Below, in pieces: positions 10,895-21,084 of a stretch of 64,000 bases of DNA. The notes beneath the pieces were generated by a model. It did not search any database. It saw only the letters and a program-made list of their open reading frames with translations, and was not told the origin of the DNA. Source of the stretch: Tridacna crocea (taxonomy: Eukaryota; Mollusca; Bivalvia; Cardiida; Cardiidae); contig OX031060.1 in NCBI GenBank assembly GCA_943736015.1, positions 11,793,501 to 11,857,500 on the forward strand, in the 5' to 3' direction. Within the stretch, counting starts at the first letter, position 1, and the number at the start of each line of letters is the position of its first letter. Position numbers and translations under genes: made by a program.

Positions 10895-11200
10895 CTACTT
10901 CGATTTGATTTCTGCACTATCTATCCAGGAATAAAAGGCCTTAGGAAATCCGTCCCAACGAACATAATACTGGATCCTACCTCGTATTTGTCTTCGTTTT
11001 AGAATTTTCTCGATAAACCACAGACTTTCTTTATCAACTCGAATCATTTCATGTTCGTACACATTTCCTATAATAAGGTCATTGTTCAAATCAACAATCT
11101 TATACAATTGTTTGATGAATCTGCTTTTAAAAACCTCAGTGGTATATTGTTGTTGATGAGCACGTCGGAATGGATGTTTTAGATAACTCAGTCTCACCAA
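10895..11200 (-). pseudogene. Polinton integrase C-terminus with chromodomain
   Basis: A 101-residue reading. The first half (VRLSYLKHPFRRAHQQQYTT, then VFKI-like residues and a beta-rich DLNNDLIIGNVYEHEMIR) matches the C-terminal tail of Polinton integrases. Residues about 59-97 form a chromodomain-like unit (WFIEKILKRRQIRGRIQYYV, then WDGFPKAFYSWID). Chromodomains read histone marks or guide integration in several retroelement-type integrases. The catalytic DDE core was not found upstream, so this is a partial fossil. Confidence 0.8.
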
Positions 11201-11287
11201 GCTTGATTTTGTAATGCACTGGAGTTTTAATGAATTTTTGCGGTTTTAAATATTGAGAAGCCCATACATCTGCCTCATTCTGTTTTG

Positions 11288-11623
11288 TTATTTGTTTGGA
11301 ACACAATCCTTTAAGACTTCATTGAGGGCTACTGTTATAGCTGTCAACTTCATCACAGCTAGAAAATCTTTGTTTGAGATCACTTTCTTGTGCAAGTCAA
11401 TGATGTCTGGTGAAATGTTGGAGATTCTTATTAGGTCCTCCCAAGGTTTCAAAATGGCATTCTCATCAATGACTTTTAACATGTCGTCAAAGTATATATC
11501 TAGCTTATAATCATCATAGTCGTTTCTGTTTCTGTCATCATTCATCAGGCAGTCATGCTGGGTTTGAGATGGATGATTGATCTCGCAACCGTAACAGCTT
11601 CTTTTCATGGCCACTGCTTTCAC
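11288..11623 (-). CDS. Small Cys/His protein ORF of the Polinton
   Basis: A 111-codon ORF starting MKAVAMKRSCYGCEINHPSQ, then HDCLM. The motif C-x2-C-x3-H-x5-HDC looks like a metal site, and an acidic, Asp/Tyr-rich segment and a helical C-terminus follow. I recall this motif from small ORFs linked to Polinton-like elements in aquatic invertebrates but know no function. The upstream reading at 11620-11826 overlaps in another frame, so the gene may extend further or be broken. Confidence 0.5.
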   Translation of the reverse strand: MKAVAMKRSCYGCEINHPSQTQHDCLMNDDRNRNDYDDYKLDIYFDDMLKVIDENAILKPWEDLIRISNISPDIIDLHKKVISNKDFLAVMKLTAITVALNEVLKDCVPNK

Positions 11624-11826
11624 TTCACATAAGGCTTTCGCATAGATAAAGTCAAGTATGAACCCATCAACAAAACACTAGCTGACGTATTTGTTGTGTG
11701 ATTCAAAGGCACACTGCTCGTTTCCCTTTCACCTTCATCACAAAGAGTCGTCATAGAGTACAATATTTTCACTCTTTTCACTCCTTTGCCGCACCCACTG
11801 TCTGTTGTATCTGCGAACTGAGCCAT
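11620..11826 (-). CDS. Small ORF upstream of the Cys/His ORF
   Basis: From the minus-strand ATG at 11826 it reads MAQFADTTDSGCGKGVKRVK and ends near 11620. A TATAAAA box lies about 70 bases upstream. It overlaps the start of the Cys/His ORF and is probably part of the same decayed gene. Confidence 0.4.
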   Translation of the reverse strand: MAQFADTTDSGCGKGVKRVKILYSMTTLCDEGERETSSVPLNHTTNTSASVLLMGSYLTLSMRKPYVK

Positions 11827-11891
11827 TTGAACGTGTGTGTTTGGTGTCACAGCTAAACAATGTGTGATACATTCCCAAACGCAAACACCGC

Positions 11892-11898
11892 TTTTATA
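11892..11898 (-). promoter_or_regulatory. Possible TATA box
   Basis: TATAAAA on the minus strand, 66-72 bases before the ATG at 11826. Well placed for a core promoter of the ORF pair at 11288-11826. No other element identified. Confidence 0.35.
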
Positions 11899-12495
11899 CC
11901 GAGATCGGGCTGTTATTTTCAAACACTGTAAAGGTTAATTCAAATTTCGGGGGTATTTTCAAAATGTATAACGTTTCTTTTTAAATCCATATCAGTCCAT
12001 GACTGTTGTACCTTTATTTGGTGGGTATTTTCAAATATTGTAACGGTTATTTCTAATCTACTTCAGGTCATGATGAGTCAGCTTCTTTGAAGTTCAACAG
12101 CGGATAAGGAGAATTCCAGAGGTTCCATGAAGTCTGCCTATGAGATAGATGATCTTCATTTGAATTGCATTGTACAATCGTTTTAAAAAATAAACAATCA
12201 TGTGAAGAACGGTCCTTGTGTTCCTTAATTGGATCATCATCTTTTTTCCATTGATGAAGTCGAAGTGAACATGAAAAAGATTCAACAATGCCACTCCTTC
12301 CTGTATAATAAAGCCCAGCTGATGCAAGTTGGTACTTGTTAGGTTGTATTTGAGAAGACCATAATTCGAACGTCTTTTTTATCTATTCTTATGAAATTTC
12401 ATATCAGGAGACTGGAATTCGAGGTTCTTCATTTCCATTATTGTCTCTTGCTGTCTACCAAAAATGAACATAGAAGTAGAATACTCTCTTTTAAA

Positions 12496-12723
12496 TCACC
12501 CAAACTTTCCAAAAATGAATAAGAAAGTGACATCGATTGATTGATTGTCTTTTCTCAAACCTACACGAATGCCCTTCCTAGTTTGTCTTACTGACAAGGC
12601 AAATTTGTCATCTATACAACATGTAATCCTTGCACGGTCTGGTGACCAGATCACTTGTTGTAAACTATAGCTTTTTAGAAAGTCCAGTGAGTTCTCTGTA
12701 AAGGTTGGCTGAGCTTGGACCAT
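12496..12723 (-). CDS. Small Polinton ORF of unknown function
   Basis: 75-codon reading with LDFLKSYSLQQVIWSPDRAR and RQTRKGIRVGLRKDNQS, a beta-rich pattern that looks conserved rather than random. It lies next to the right terminal repeat, a common place for small Polinton ORFs. A further minus-strand reading at 12094-12327 shows nothing recognisable. No function proposed. Confidence 0.4.
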   Translation of the reverse strand: MVQAQPTFTENSLDFLKSYSLQQVIWSPDRARITCCIDDKFALSVRQTRKGIRVGLRKDNQSIDVTFLFIFGKFG

Positions 12724-12874
12724 AGTAACAGTATTACAACCAAATCCATTGATCGAAACAGTTATCTGAAAGTAATTTGTCTAACTTCCTTCAATGTGTC
12801 TGGTTGTAGTTTCATGTGTTGAACTCTCTGTAATAAATCTGCTAACCTAGAAACTGCTGTCCGTGGTTCCTACT

Positions 12875-13451
12875 ATCAAAACGAACGCATGAAATCGTTG
12901 CGATGGTTGTAGATAGTCATCGCAGGAACACACACATATTTTGTACCAATTTTGAGTTTGTTATCTATGCAAATGTTTTGAACTTTGAGTAGTATGAAAT
13001 GTGTCGCCTAAGAAATGGTGTCAGATAAAAAGGAAGAATAATCTGGGGTTCCAAAAAAGAAACAGCTTTCATTTTTAATCTACTATTGCCTAAAACCCAT
13101 GTTCTTGATTGTTATTAAACATTGTGTGTAGTCTTATCTTGATCAAAACTGTCTTCATATACTTAGTCATATTATATGGCGCTAGATTTCAACCTACATG
13201 ATTACGTGGGAAAAGTAAAAGACCTAACCCTATCTTCCACGATCCCTCACTTATGCGCCATTATGAGCAGACCCGTCCCTATCCGTTAAAGATAGACGCC
13301 GATTGAACTTATCCGACTGAATAGGCTTATCCGTCAAAAATCCGCCAGGGTTATGCGGGAATAGTTTCCCCTACTTGTTTAATGACCGCCATTTTGAAAT
13401 GATCCGTCGAATTCGTCAAAATGGCCGCGGGTTGATTATTCTTATGCTACT
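12875..13451 (-). repeat. Polinton right terminal inverted repeat
   Basis: Reverse complement of 1442-2053 from ATCAAAACG at the inner edge to TTATGCTACT at the end. It is interrupted at about 12944-13177 by element C, which the left copy lacks, and it lacks the TTAA-A insertion of the left copy. Confidence 0.88.
12944..13177. mobile_element. Element C, unclassified insertion of about 230 bp
   Basis: Extends from about TTTTGTACCAATTTTGAG to CATATACTTAGTCATATT. The left Polinton end reads straight through this site (GCGCCATATATATGTGTG), showing an insertion into an ATAT-rich target. A second copy is at 15074-15273. No terminal inverted repeat seen. Confidence 0.75.
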
Positions 13452-13469
13452 TAAAGATTTAAAATAACG

Positions 13470-13605
13470 GTAGTTGAACGGATTGGAAAAAAAATGTAAC
13501 AAAGCGAAAAAATGCTGGCATGACAAATTTCTATCATTTTTTCCTCCTTTTCCCACAATGATTTCAGAAGGTTTGTTCCTCAGGATCGTTATAAAACACG
13601 AGAAT
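13470..13605 (-). repeat. TTAA-A decayed fragment
   Basis: AAAAATGCTGGCATGACA, CTCCTTTTCCCACAATGA and AGGATCGTTATAAAAC match a reversed TTAA-A. It lies just outside the Polinton right end. Confidence 0.55.
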
Positions 13606-13631
13606 TGTATGTTAGTCCGGGCAGGCAAATC

Positions 13632-13818
13632 AGAGACGGCACTTTATGACCAGATGCGATTTTGTGCTACTGTAGACTTGTGCAAAATAGAAAATCATAT
13701 AATAATGGAAAGTGTCGTTTCGGATTGGCCTACGCGGACTGCGCAAGCTAATCCGCGCGGAATGCGCAAGCTAATCCGAGACAAATGTCCTAATGCCCCT
13801 TTTCGCGTGTTGCAGGCC
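13632..13818 (+). repeat. GC2 repeat, right half
   Basis: Shares TGTGCTACTGTAGACTTG, the GC-rich stem and the end CCCCTTTTCGCGTGTTGCAG with the full copies, for example 32186-32452. Confidence 0.7.
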
Positions 13819-13829
13819 AATCATAGAAA

Positions 13830-14270
13830 TTTGAGGTTTCAGTGATGGTACCTTTGAGCCTACTGATACGAGAAAAGGGAATGAAAAAAAAGGTAGCAAA
13901 ATAGACGAGGGACAGTTGTGCTCAGTGCTGTCAGGGGACATTTGTTTTAGGAAGCCTAACAGGTTTAAATGACTTTTCGACTGGTGTCGCAGGATTTTGC
14001 TGAGAGAAAAAGGACATTTTGTCATATTGCCTTTTTTGATGCGTACAGTGTCGAGAAAGGAATATGTCATGATTTAACTTGGGACTGGTGTTCAGACTGC
14101 AGTGGTTGATTCATCCACCGATGGCTTTTTTCGTTTGGCATCTAGTGTCGTCGGAGGTTTAATAATCCGTAGTTTTTATACAAAGTATGATTTTTTTTTT
14201 CAAATTACATAGCTGTAATTTCTTGCTCATAAGGAAAATTTCTTAGATGATGGTGTAGCCGTATTTTCTT
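13830..14270. other. Unassigned DNA
   Basis: No gene or repeat recognised. Confidence 0.4.
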
Positions 14271-14274
14271 TTGG

Positions 14275-14500
14275 TTAGTCCTTTCCCAAACAATGCCTGG
14301 TTTTTACGACCTTGAGATTGAAGCCTTTTGAAAACATTGTGGGAAAAGAAGAAAATGCTGGTAACCAGCATTTTCTCCTCCCACAATGTTTTCCATCCTA
14401 CTGGAAACAAATTTCAGTTTTTGAGTTACATTTAATTTGTCGCCTGCAACTGCTTTCAATTTGGACCAGTATAAAAATTTGTCGTTTGGTAAAGGGTTAA
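14275..14500 (+). mobile_element. TTAA-A MITE
   Basis: CCTTTCCCAAACAATGCC to GTTTGGTAAAGGG with TTAA at 14497-14500. The left TTAA has drifted. Stem centre GGTAACC. Confidence 0.85.
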
Positions 14501-14571
14501 ACCACTGCAGCGCCTGTTTAAATTAACTAACCATTCCTGCAAATATTTCTGCTGTATTCTTTTTTAAAGAA

Positions 14572-14643
14572 GTAATGCAAGTTCTGATTGATAGCCAATC
14601 AGAACTTGCCTTACTTTCAAAACTAGAAAATTATTGAGAATAA
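14572..14643. repeat. Small hairpin related to FB1 core
   Basis: GTAATGCAAGTTCTGATTG, then AGCCAATCAGAACTTGC, resembles the centre of FB1 foldbacks. Short and isolated. Confidence 0.45.
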
Positions 14644-14915
14644 GGCAAAGTATGTTCTGAAAAATAGTTGTCGAATACAGGTTTCTAGTATTTCTATTTT
14701 TTTTCTCTTTCAGTACAGAGATGCTTTGAATCATTGAGTTCTAAAGGATAATGGCAAGCAATGTTACTTGTTTTGCATTTTTCGATTTTCACAGACGTTG
14801 ACAAAATACAATGGGTCTCTCCCTGTGAATTATTCATCGTAGCCTCTGCCGCGAAGCATTTGCAAAATTGATCCTTTGCTATGCGTCATAGATCATTACC
14901 AACTTAAAACCAAAT

Positions 14916-15073
14916 AACCCTTTGCCAAATACTAGTACTCCAGAGTTTTAACAATCCTGTGTAAGAGAGCTTTTGAAAACATTGTGGAAAAGGGAGAAAT
15001 GCTGGTAACCAGCATTTCTCCTTTTTCCAACAATGTTTTCCACTCTAACATAACAAAAGAACTAAAAGCTCAT
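14916..15073 (+). mobile_element. TTAA-A MITE, right end lost
   Basis: CCCTTTGCCAAATACTAG through the hairpin (GGTAACC centre), then it ends where element C begins at about 15074. Confidence 0.75.
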
Positions 15074-15273
15074 TTGTACCAATTTTGAGTTTGCTATCTG
15101 TGCAAATGTTTTGAACTTTGAAGAGTATGAAATGTGTCACCTAAGAAATAGTGTCAGATAAAAAAGTAGTGTAGTCTGGGGTTTCTACTGCCTAAAACCC
15201 ATGTTCTTGATAGTTATTAAACATTGTGTGCAGTCTTATCTTGATCAAAACTGTCTGCATATACTTAGTCGTG
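15074..15273. mobile_element. Element C, second copy
   Basis: Matches 12944-13177 from TGTACCAATTTTGAG to ATATACTTAGTCGTG, lacking a stretch of about 30 bp present in the first copy. Confidence 0.75.
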
Positions 15274-15294
15274 TTCGGCCGTACTTAACCCTTT

Positions 15295-15758
15295 CCCAAA
15301 CAATCCCTGGTTTTCACGACCCTGAAAATGAAACCCTTTGAAAACATCGTGGGAAAAGGAGAAAATTTGTTTGAATGTTTGAATGGTGTTTTACGCCGCT
15401 TTCAACAGTATTTCAGTCATATCACGGCGACAGTTCACATATTCATGTTTCCTGGGTTTCACCAGTACTAGGCTAGGCTATCAAGTGTCTTGCCTAAGGA
15501 CACTCCTGTGAAAAAACCCAGTGGAGCCAGCGAGGCTCGAACCTGGGACCTCCAGGTTACGAGTCCTGCACTTTACCACTGAGCCACACAGGACCCCTAA
15601 AGGTGAAAATGCTGGTGACCAGCATTTTCCCCTTTTCCCACTATGTTTTCTACCCTCCCAGAACAAATTTACATTTTTGAGTCACTTTTAATTTTATCGT
15701 CTGCAAATGATTCCAATTTGGGCCAGTCTAAAATTATGTCGTTTGGTAGAAAAGTTAA
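15295..15758 (+). mobile_element. TTAA-A MITE interrupted by a SINE
   Basis: TTAA at 15295-15298 and 15755-15758, ends CCCTTTCCCAAAC and GTTTGGTAGAAAAG. The hairpin is split by the SINE at 15367-15598. Confidence 0.85.
15367..15598 (-). mobile_element. tRNA-derived SINE (type S5) inside a TTAA-A copy
   Basis: On the minus strand a tRNA-like head reads TGTGTGGCTCAGTGGTAAAG (A box) and a B box GGTTCGAGCC follows. The body runs to GCGTAAAACACCATTC. Flanks AAAGGAGAAAAT and AAAGGTGAAAAT form a 12-bp target duplication with one mismatch. Confidence 0.85.
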
Positions 15759-15772
15759 CAGATTGAGAATTC

Positions 15773-15980
15773 ACCGTATACAAAACAAACCCTGGTTTCA
15801 TCAACCCTGAAGAAGGCAGCTTTTGAAATCCGGCATTGCTGAAACAGGAAATTATGTAGGTATTCAGCATTTTCTCCGTCTTTCACACTGTTATCTACTA
15901 TAATTAAGGCAAACCTTTTCTTCTGACCTGTACTGGTTTTGTCGTCTGAAATGTTTTTCTATTCGGTTAAGTCTAAACCA
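15773..15980 (+). mobile_element. TTAA-A MITE, strongly decayed
   Basis: ACCCTGGTTTCATCAACCCTG, GTATTCAGCATTTTCTCC and TTTTGTCGTCTGAAATG keep the family order. Palindrome arms no longer match. Confidence 0.6.
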
Positions 15981-16191
15981 AATGATCAGTTTGTCTTTCT
16001 GCTGAGAGTGAAACAGGCACTGATATTCAAATGTCGAGACTTTTGTCCAGACCTTACATTGTTTGTGCAAGATAAGATTTTATGGTTGGTACAGCCTTAT
16101 CACGTTTAATCTACAGCAACAGGAAAGTTGCCTTTAGCTATTAGCAATCCATCTTGAAAGAAATACTAAGTTATTTCCCTATTTCAATTTA

Positions 16192-16455
16192 ATTGGCTTG
16201 CAAGACGCGAAAAGGGGCATTTAGACATTTGCGTAAAGTCTCGTCTCGGATCAGCCTGCGCAGTCCGCGCAGGCTAATCCGAGACGACATTTTACGACTA
16301 CATTCGATTGTGTGCTACAGTTGGCTTGCACAAAACAGGAAATTACATAAAAACGGAAAGTGCCGTCTTGGATAAGCCTGTGCAGACTGCCCAGGCTGAC
16401 CTCGGACGACACTTTACGCAAATGTCAGAATGCCCCTTTTCAAACGTTGCAGGTC
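16192..16455 (+). mobile_element. GC2 double-hairpin repeat
   Basis: Ends GGCTTGCAAGACGCGAAAAG and CCCCTTTTCAAACGTTGCAG. Two GC-rich hairpins lie inside: AGCCTGCGCAGTCCGCGCAG at about 16251, and a second at about 16375. Confidence 0.8.
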
Positions 16456-16584
16456 ATTTATTTATTGTTAGCGTGCTCTAGCAAAAGGAGGCGGAATAAA
16501 TGTCTGTCCGGTGGGATACTAAGTAAGGGATCACGTGATTATGGAACCATAAAACCAATGTTGTCTAATAACCGATTGGATCAT

Positions 16585-16680
16585 ACAGTAGACTTGCCCT
16601 TTGACACGCAGAAAATTGACTAATAGCAAAATGTTTCGATCTAGGTCAGCCTGCATGGAGTGCGCAGGCTGATCTGGGTC
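16585..16680 (+). repeat. GC1 single-hairpin repeat
   Basis: AAATTGACTAATAGCAAAAT, then GTCAGCCTGCATGGAGTGCG, the GC-rich stem shared with 20925-21068 and 40150-40260. Confidence 0.6.
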
Positions 16681-16870
16681 CGTAATGACCAAAATTCTCA
16701 AGAACATTCTTAGTCCTATTGTTCAGAATGTCATCAATGTGAAAGTAACAGAACTTCTGATTGGCTAAACCAGCTGGTTAGCCAATCAGAAGTTCTGTTA
16801 CTTTCACAGGTTGAAAATCTTGAAGAATAAGATCATCAGCGTTTTTAAGAGTGGTTGGTGAATGCGGACC
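16676..16870. mobile_element. FB1 foldback element
   Basis: Ends GGGTCCGTAATG and GAATGCGGACCC. Almost the whole length pairs with itself, centred on GATTGGCTAAACCAGCTGGT. Related to 41640-41842. Confidence 0.75.
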
Positions 16871-16899
16871 CTGCTGGTCGATAATTTAGCGTAGGTGTT

Positions 16900-17127
16900 T
16901 AAAAATTTACCACACAATCCCTACTTTTGACGCCCCTGAGAAAGAAACACTTTGAAAACACTGTGGAAAAGGGAGAAAATGCTGGTAACCAGCATTTTCT
17001 CCTTTTCCCACAGTGTTTTCTATTCTTCCAGTAACAAATTTCTATTTTTCAGTCACCTTTATTTTGTCGTCTGCAAATGCTTTCAATTTTGACCAGTCTA
17101 AAATTTTCTTGTGTGGTAAAGAGTTAA
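16900..17127 (+). mobile_element. TTAA-A MITE
   Basis: TTTACCACACAATCC to GTGTGGTAAAGAG, with TTAA at 17124-17127. Stem centre GGTAACC. Confidence 0.88.
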
Positions 17128-18000
17128 GGTAGTGGACCCGTAATAGGCCTAGTGCAGCATGTCATAAAATTTCTTGACAGTTGATAATGACAGATTTGTA
17201 CAGATATAATACTTATGCACGTTTTTAACCAACCAGAAATTCCTTTGATGTCTATCTTGAAATTATTTGTTAATACTTTTGTTAGTTTCCAGAAAAGGGA
17301 GGTAATCATCATATCAATTTGTAATGAGAATATAGTGGTTTTAAATTTATAAATGATAATTCTAGGAAGGACAAAAAGGAAAAAGTGGCTCGGTGAAAGT
17401 AGTAGAATAATACATATTTTCATTCTTAGCAAATTTACTAGGATAATATTTAGTGGAAATAGCCGTTTTCTATTACGGGTCCATTACGTTAAAACCCTCT
17501 TTTCTTAGAGCTTGGCTTGTACTTCTGAAAGTTAGCAATGTAGGCTTCAATTTGTGAAAAATACTTTGTCGTTTCAATCATTCAATAAATTTATTACTAA
17601 TCATATCGCTGAAACATATCTGTATATCATTGTCAAAACCACTCGTAAAAAATTAGCTGACTACATGTAATTGGTAGAGAAGAGACAGAACGTCTAAATC
17701 AATTACACAGTTAGTTAGTTTCGAAAACGTTAATTACTACATGAATTTAAATTGGTCTGACAGATACAGATGTGTTCTAGCTCTTTTACGAACCTCGTGT
17801 ATTGAGGCCCGGTTTTGCCATCCAAGCAACAAGTTTTCCATGTCAAACTATTTTAGTAAGCCTATGACCTAGATAAGCTGCGACAGAGGTCCCTAAACAT
17901 TGTACAGTGCCACAGGAAGAGGGAGTGATTGTGGCGCCGCATGATCGGTGGCAGTATATTCTTAGTCGGTTTTGAAAAGTACCTATGGAGGCAGCCATAT
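17128..18000. other. Unassigned DNA
   Basis: Only short ORFs without recognisable domains. No repeat match noted in the window. Confidence 0.4.
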
Positions 18001-18015
18001 TATTTACTCGGCTTC

Positions 18016-18150
18016 CAGTCATTTCGTAACTAGGTCATTTCGTACCTAGGTCATTTCGTACCTAGGCCATTTCGCACCCATCTATTTCTTTTTATTTGGT
18101 CATATCGTACTCACTTCAACCATTTCGTACCTACTTTGGTCATTTCACAC
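18016..18150. repeat. Degenerate tandem repeat, about 16-18 bp unit
   Basis: GTCATTTCGTACCTAG recurs about seven times with decreasing fidelity. Confidence 0.8.
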
Positions 18151-18469
18151 CCTGTTTTTTTTTATATCAGTTGGGTAACTTGGAACCTGATTTTAATACA
18201 TAGTTCCAGTTGAAATTAAGTTAATTTTCGTCGAAGAATAGCTTTGATTGTCTTTTACCATCATTTAGCTTTTTTTTTTTTTCAACTTTGAAGTTGCAGT
18301 CTAAGAATTGTTTAGGACTTCTCAGTTCATTTCTGACTGGCCATTTTGAAATGCTGTACATAGTGTTCCTTATTTTAGAAACAACTGATTTGGGGCGCCA
18401 CTGATGTTATGAATCAATATTTTCTTGTTTTGATTTTAGTATTAAAGATATTAATTATTCGCCACCAAA

Positions 18470-18600
18470 CCCTATGTTATGGATGCTCGTTAGAATCGTC
18501 TCAACGAGACAATTCTAATGAGCCCCCACAACATAGAATTTGAAAGAGAAATGATGGATTTAGAATACAGTCACTCTCTCTTATCTGGAGCTGTGATTGT
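18470..18600. repeat. Hairpin repeat J, copy 1
   Basis: ACCCTATGTTATGGATGCTC and TTAGAATCGTCTC pair with GAGACAATTCTAA and ACAACATAG, then ATGGATTTAGAATACAGTC. Same layout as 30719-30850. Confidence 0.75.
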
Positions 18601-19320
18601 AGATTTATTGAAATGTTACGTATTACGTTTTTTTTTTTCTTCTTCAGATGAATAAATAAAGCATAATTAAGAATCAAGTCATATTTTACTGCAATCACAA
18701 CCACCAGCAACAACAGCATAACGTACTTGGAAGTTAAATTAAGAATGGCTCGTGCCCCTGTTTGAATTTGTTAGATTGCAAAAGGAAATCCTTTTTTTTT
18801 CAAATAAGAGTTTTCTATCCTTATATTGCAGCTCAAGTGTTCCTTGTTAAGCGATTGAAGACACATGTAGATTAAAATGCAGACCTGTCTATTGTGAGAT
18901 AAAGTCGTGGCTTTGAAAGTCCTAAGTGCCATTGGGTTTTCGAGGTGCTCGGTAGAAAAGCATTCCATTGCCATCATTCTGATCAAAGCAGCATAACTGA
19001 TTCCGGACTTGTCCTACTTCCGGTTAAGGTCCCGGTACACGAGACGTCAAGTAGTTCTGCAATGATTCGGTAAACCAAATGCTTCTAGTCTCAGATGTTT
19101 GGGATACAGTTAAAGCACTTCCAAATTAACGAGTTCCCAATTGGCTGATATTTTATTTTTCGTTTTTTTATGCCCTGGAAAGTAGGGTAGTGTATTAGCA
19201 GCTTATTGCAAGGTCAGCAAAAAATCAATGGACGACAGGAAGAGAGGCCGTCTCTTCAAGAGATATCCAATATTGGCCAAAGGTTACCTCTCCAATTAGT
19301 GTTATCCTGTATATATTATG
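18600..19320. other. Unassigned DNA
   Basis: No gene or repeat recognised. Confidence 0.4.
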
Positions 19321-19580
19321 GCTTGCAGCATGCGAAAAGGGGGAATTAGGAAATTTGCGTAAAGTGTCGTCTCGGATTAGCCTGTGCAATCAGCACAGGC
19401 TAATCCGAGACAGCACTTTACGACTTCGTTAGAATTTGTGCTACAATAGACTTGCTCAAACAGAAAATTTCATAAAAATGGAAAGTGTCGTTTCGGATTA
19501 GCCTGCGCGGATTGCACAGGCTGATCCGAGACGATACTTTCCGCAAATGTACGAATGTTTCTTTTTGTGTGTGCAGGCCT
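19320..19580 (+). mobile_element. GC2 double-hairpin repeat
   Basis: Ends GGCTTGCAGCATGCGAAAAG and GTGTGTGCAGGCC. First stem CGGATTAGCCTGTGC at about 19374, second at about 19494. Flanks share TTAT, a possible short target duplication. Confidence 0.8.
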
Positions 19581-20077
19581 TATGATATATATCAAGTTTT
19601 AACTCTTCGCTGTACAAGATATTTTAGCTAAAATCTGTTCGAATTGCACACAAGTCAAGAACATTAAGATAAAGAAACGACTGTTTTATTTCTGTAACGT
19701 TACTGAAAACATTGGGGGAATGGAGACTACATGTTTTTTTTTTTTACAGGCGATTTCTCGTTTTGCTATCATGTTTTCATTCGTATTCGTCAATCTAAAC
19801 TTGAATCATTTGTTGATTACTCGTAATTTCTTTCTCATGAGATTGTTTTACAAATTAATTGAGCAGATTTCTAGAAAATCAATAGCGGATTTTTTTCCCA
19901 CTGTACAAACCGGTACTTTTCACGGTGCTTCGAAAAAGGAAATTTGGAAAAAGAAGACAATACTCCAATTGAGCTAAATTATCCTTTTGCAACAATGTGT
20001 TCACGTATGTTCTTTTATTAATCTTTAATTCATATTACCTATCCATGCATCTTTTTTTCACTTTAACCATCTACAGC
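19581..20077. other. Unassigned DNA
   Basis: No gene or repeat recognised. Confidence 0.4.
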
Positions 20078-20142
20078 ACCATGCCGACTTTTAACGACCC
20101 TGAGAACAAAGCCTTTTGAAAACTTTGTGGGAAAAGGAGGAA
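20078..20142 (+). repeat. TTAA-A left-half fragment
   Basis: TTTTAACGACCCTGAGAAC, AGCCTTTTGAAAAC and GTGGGAAAAGGAGG, then unrelated DNA. Confidence 0.65.
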
Positions 20143-20920
20143 AAAAACCTTTCAGTGTCCAGGGCGAAAATAAGGGTTTTTGTAAACGGCATAGACACAG
20201 ACCATGTTGCACAGAACGATCGGTACGATCTTAGAAATATAATGTCCGCTCGTTTCGTCAAGCTTTAGTGACTGAGCTTTACTCTAAAGGAGCACAAGAA
20301 TATATTTATCCTTCGACATCATTTACAGCAATGCTTTGGATTTTGTTCACAAATGTACTGTATTTATGTGATGTATGTGTGTGTCATCTCATATTTTCGA
20401 ATTTAGTTTGCATTAAATTTTTTATATTGACCACAGTGAACCTTTTTCATATTTCGTTTTGCGAAAAAGGTTCACAAAATGTACACAAGATGACCATGTT
20501 GTAACCAATACGTTTAGCCTTTCCCAAGTACATTTTTCTCCAATATTCTGATAATTTTCAATTTTTGTTCACATGTAAGACTTCTCATTTGTACCAATCT
20601 CTTCCATGTTCAATTTTATATTTGTATGTTTATGCTCTGTATTGTGGGCAAGAGCCCTTATATTATAACTGAAACAAAGAAAGATTACATTGCGATCGAA
20701 AGAATGACAAAAAAGGAAAATAAAAAGTGTTTTTGGGATTTAATGTGTTGTATTTCCAGCAATCGATTGCAGCCGAGTTTATATGAGCAATATTCATGCC
20801 ATGCGACAAAAGGGGGGATGGGGAGGCCTTATGCTTCTCCACGATTTCATGATTCATGGTACCAAGCAAGCCATCACATAGTTATGAATCCATAACATGC
20901 GTTTTTTTCAAACAACCGAC
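20143..20920. other. Unassigned DNA
   Basis: Short ORFs only. A small palindrome GTGAACCTTTTTC...GAAAAAGGTTCAC lies at about 20436-20475. Confidence 0.4.
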
Positions 20921-20924
20921 TCAG

Positions 20925-21068
20925 TCACGAAGTAGACTAGTCCTCGGACAAACAGAAAATCGACCAATAGCTAAAAGTTTCGACCCAAGTCAGCCTGTGC
21001 GAATTGCGCAGTCTGATCTGAACGGATACTTTCCGCAGATGCTTAAAATAAGGCCTCTTCCCAAAGAA
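20925..21068 (+). repeat. GC1 single-hairpin repeat
   Basis: CAAACAGAAAATCGACCAAT, then a stem AGCCTGTGCGAATTGCGCAG, ending TTTCCGCAGATGC. Confidence 0.65.
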
Positions 21069-21084
21069 TATGCTTCAATTGTAT

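Larger units (their letters stand above)
1442..13451. mobile_element. Polinton/Maverick fossil with long terminal inverted repeats
   Basis: A 12.0-kb unit starts AGTAGCATAA at 1442 and ends with its reverse complement at 13451. The inverted repeats run 1442-2053 and 12875-13451 and match across nearly their whole length once later insertions are discounted. Between them lie a DNA polymerase B remnant and an integrase C-terminus with chromodomain, the hallmark pair of Polintons, plus small ORFs. No capsid gene was recognised. The six bases outside each end are TACAGG and TAAAGA, four of six alike, so a decayed 6-bp target duplication is possible but unproven. The element is clearly broken, with many breaks, and looks old: the ends differ from each other noticeably and other elements have inserted into both. 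It is also shorter than a usual 15-20 kb Polinton. Confidence 0.85.

Noticed and set aside
1436-13457. A 6-bp Polinton target duplication (TACAGG and TAAAGA)
   Set aside because: Only four of six bases agree, which is not enough to claim it.
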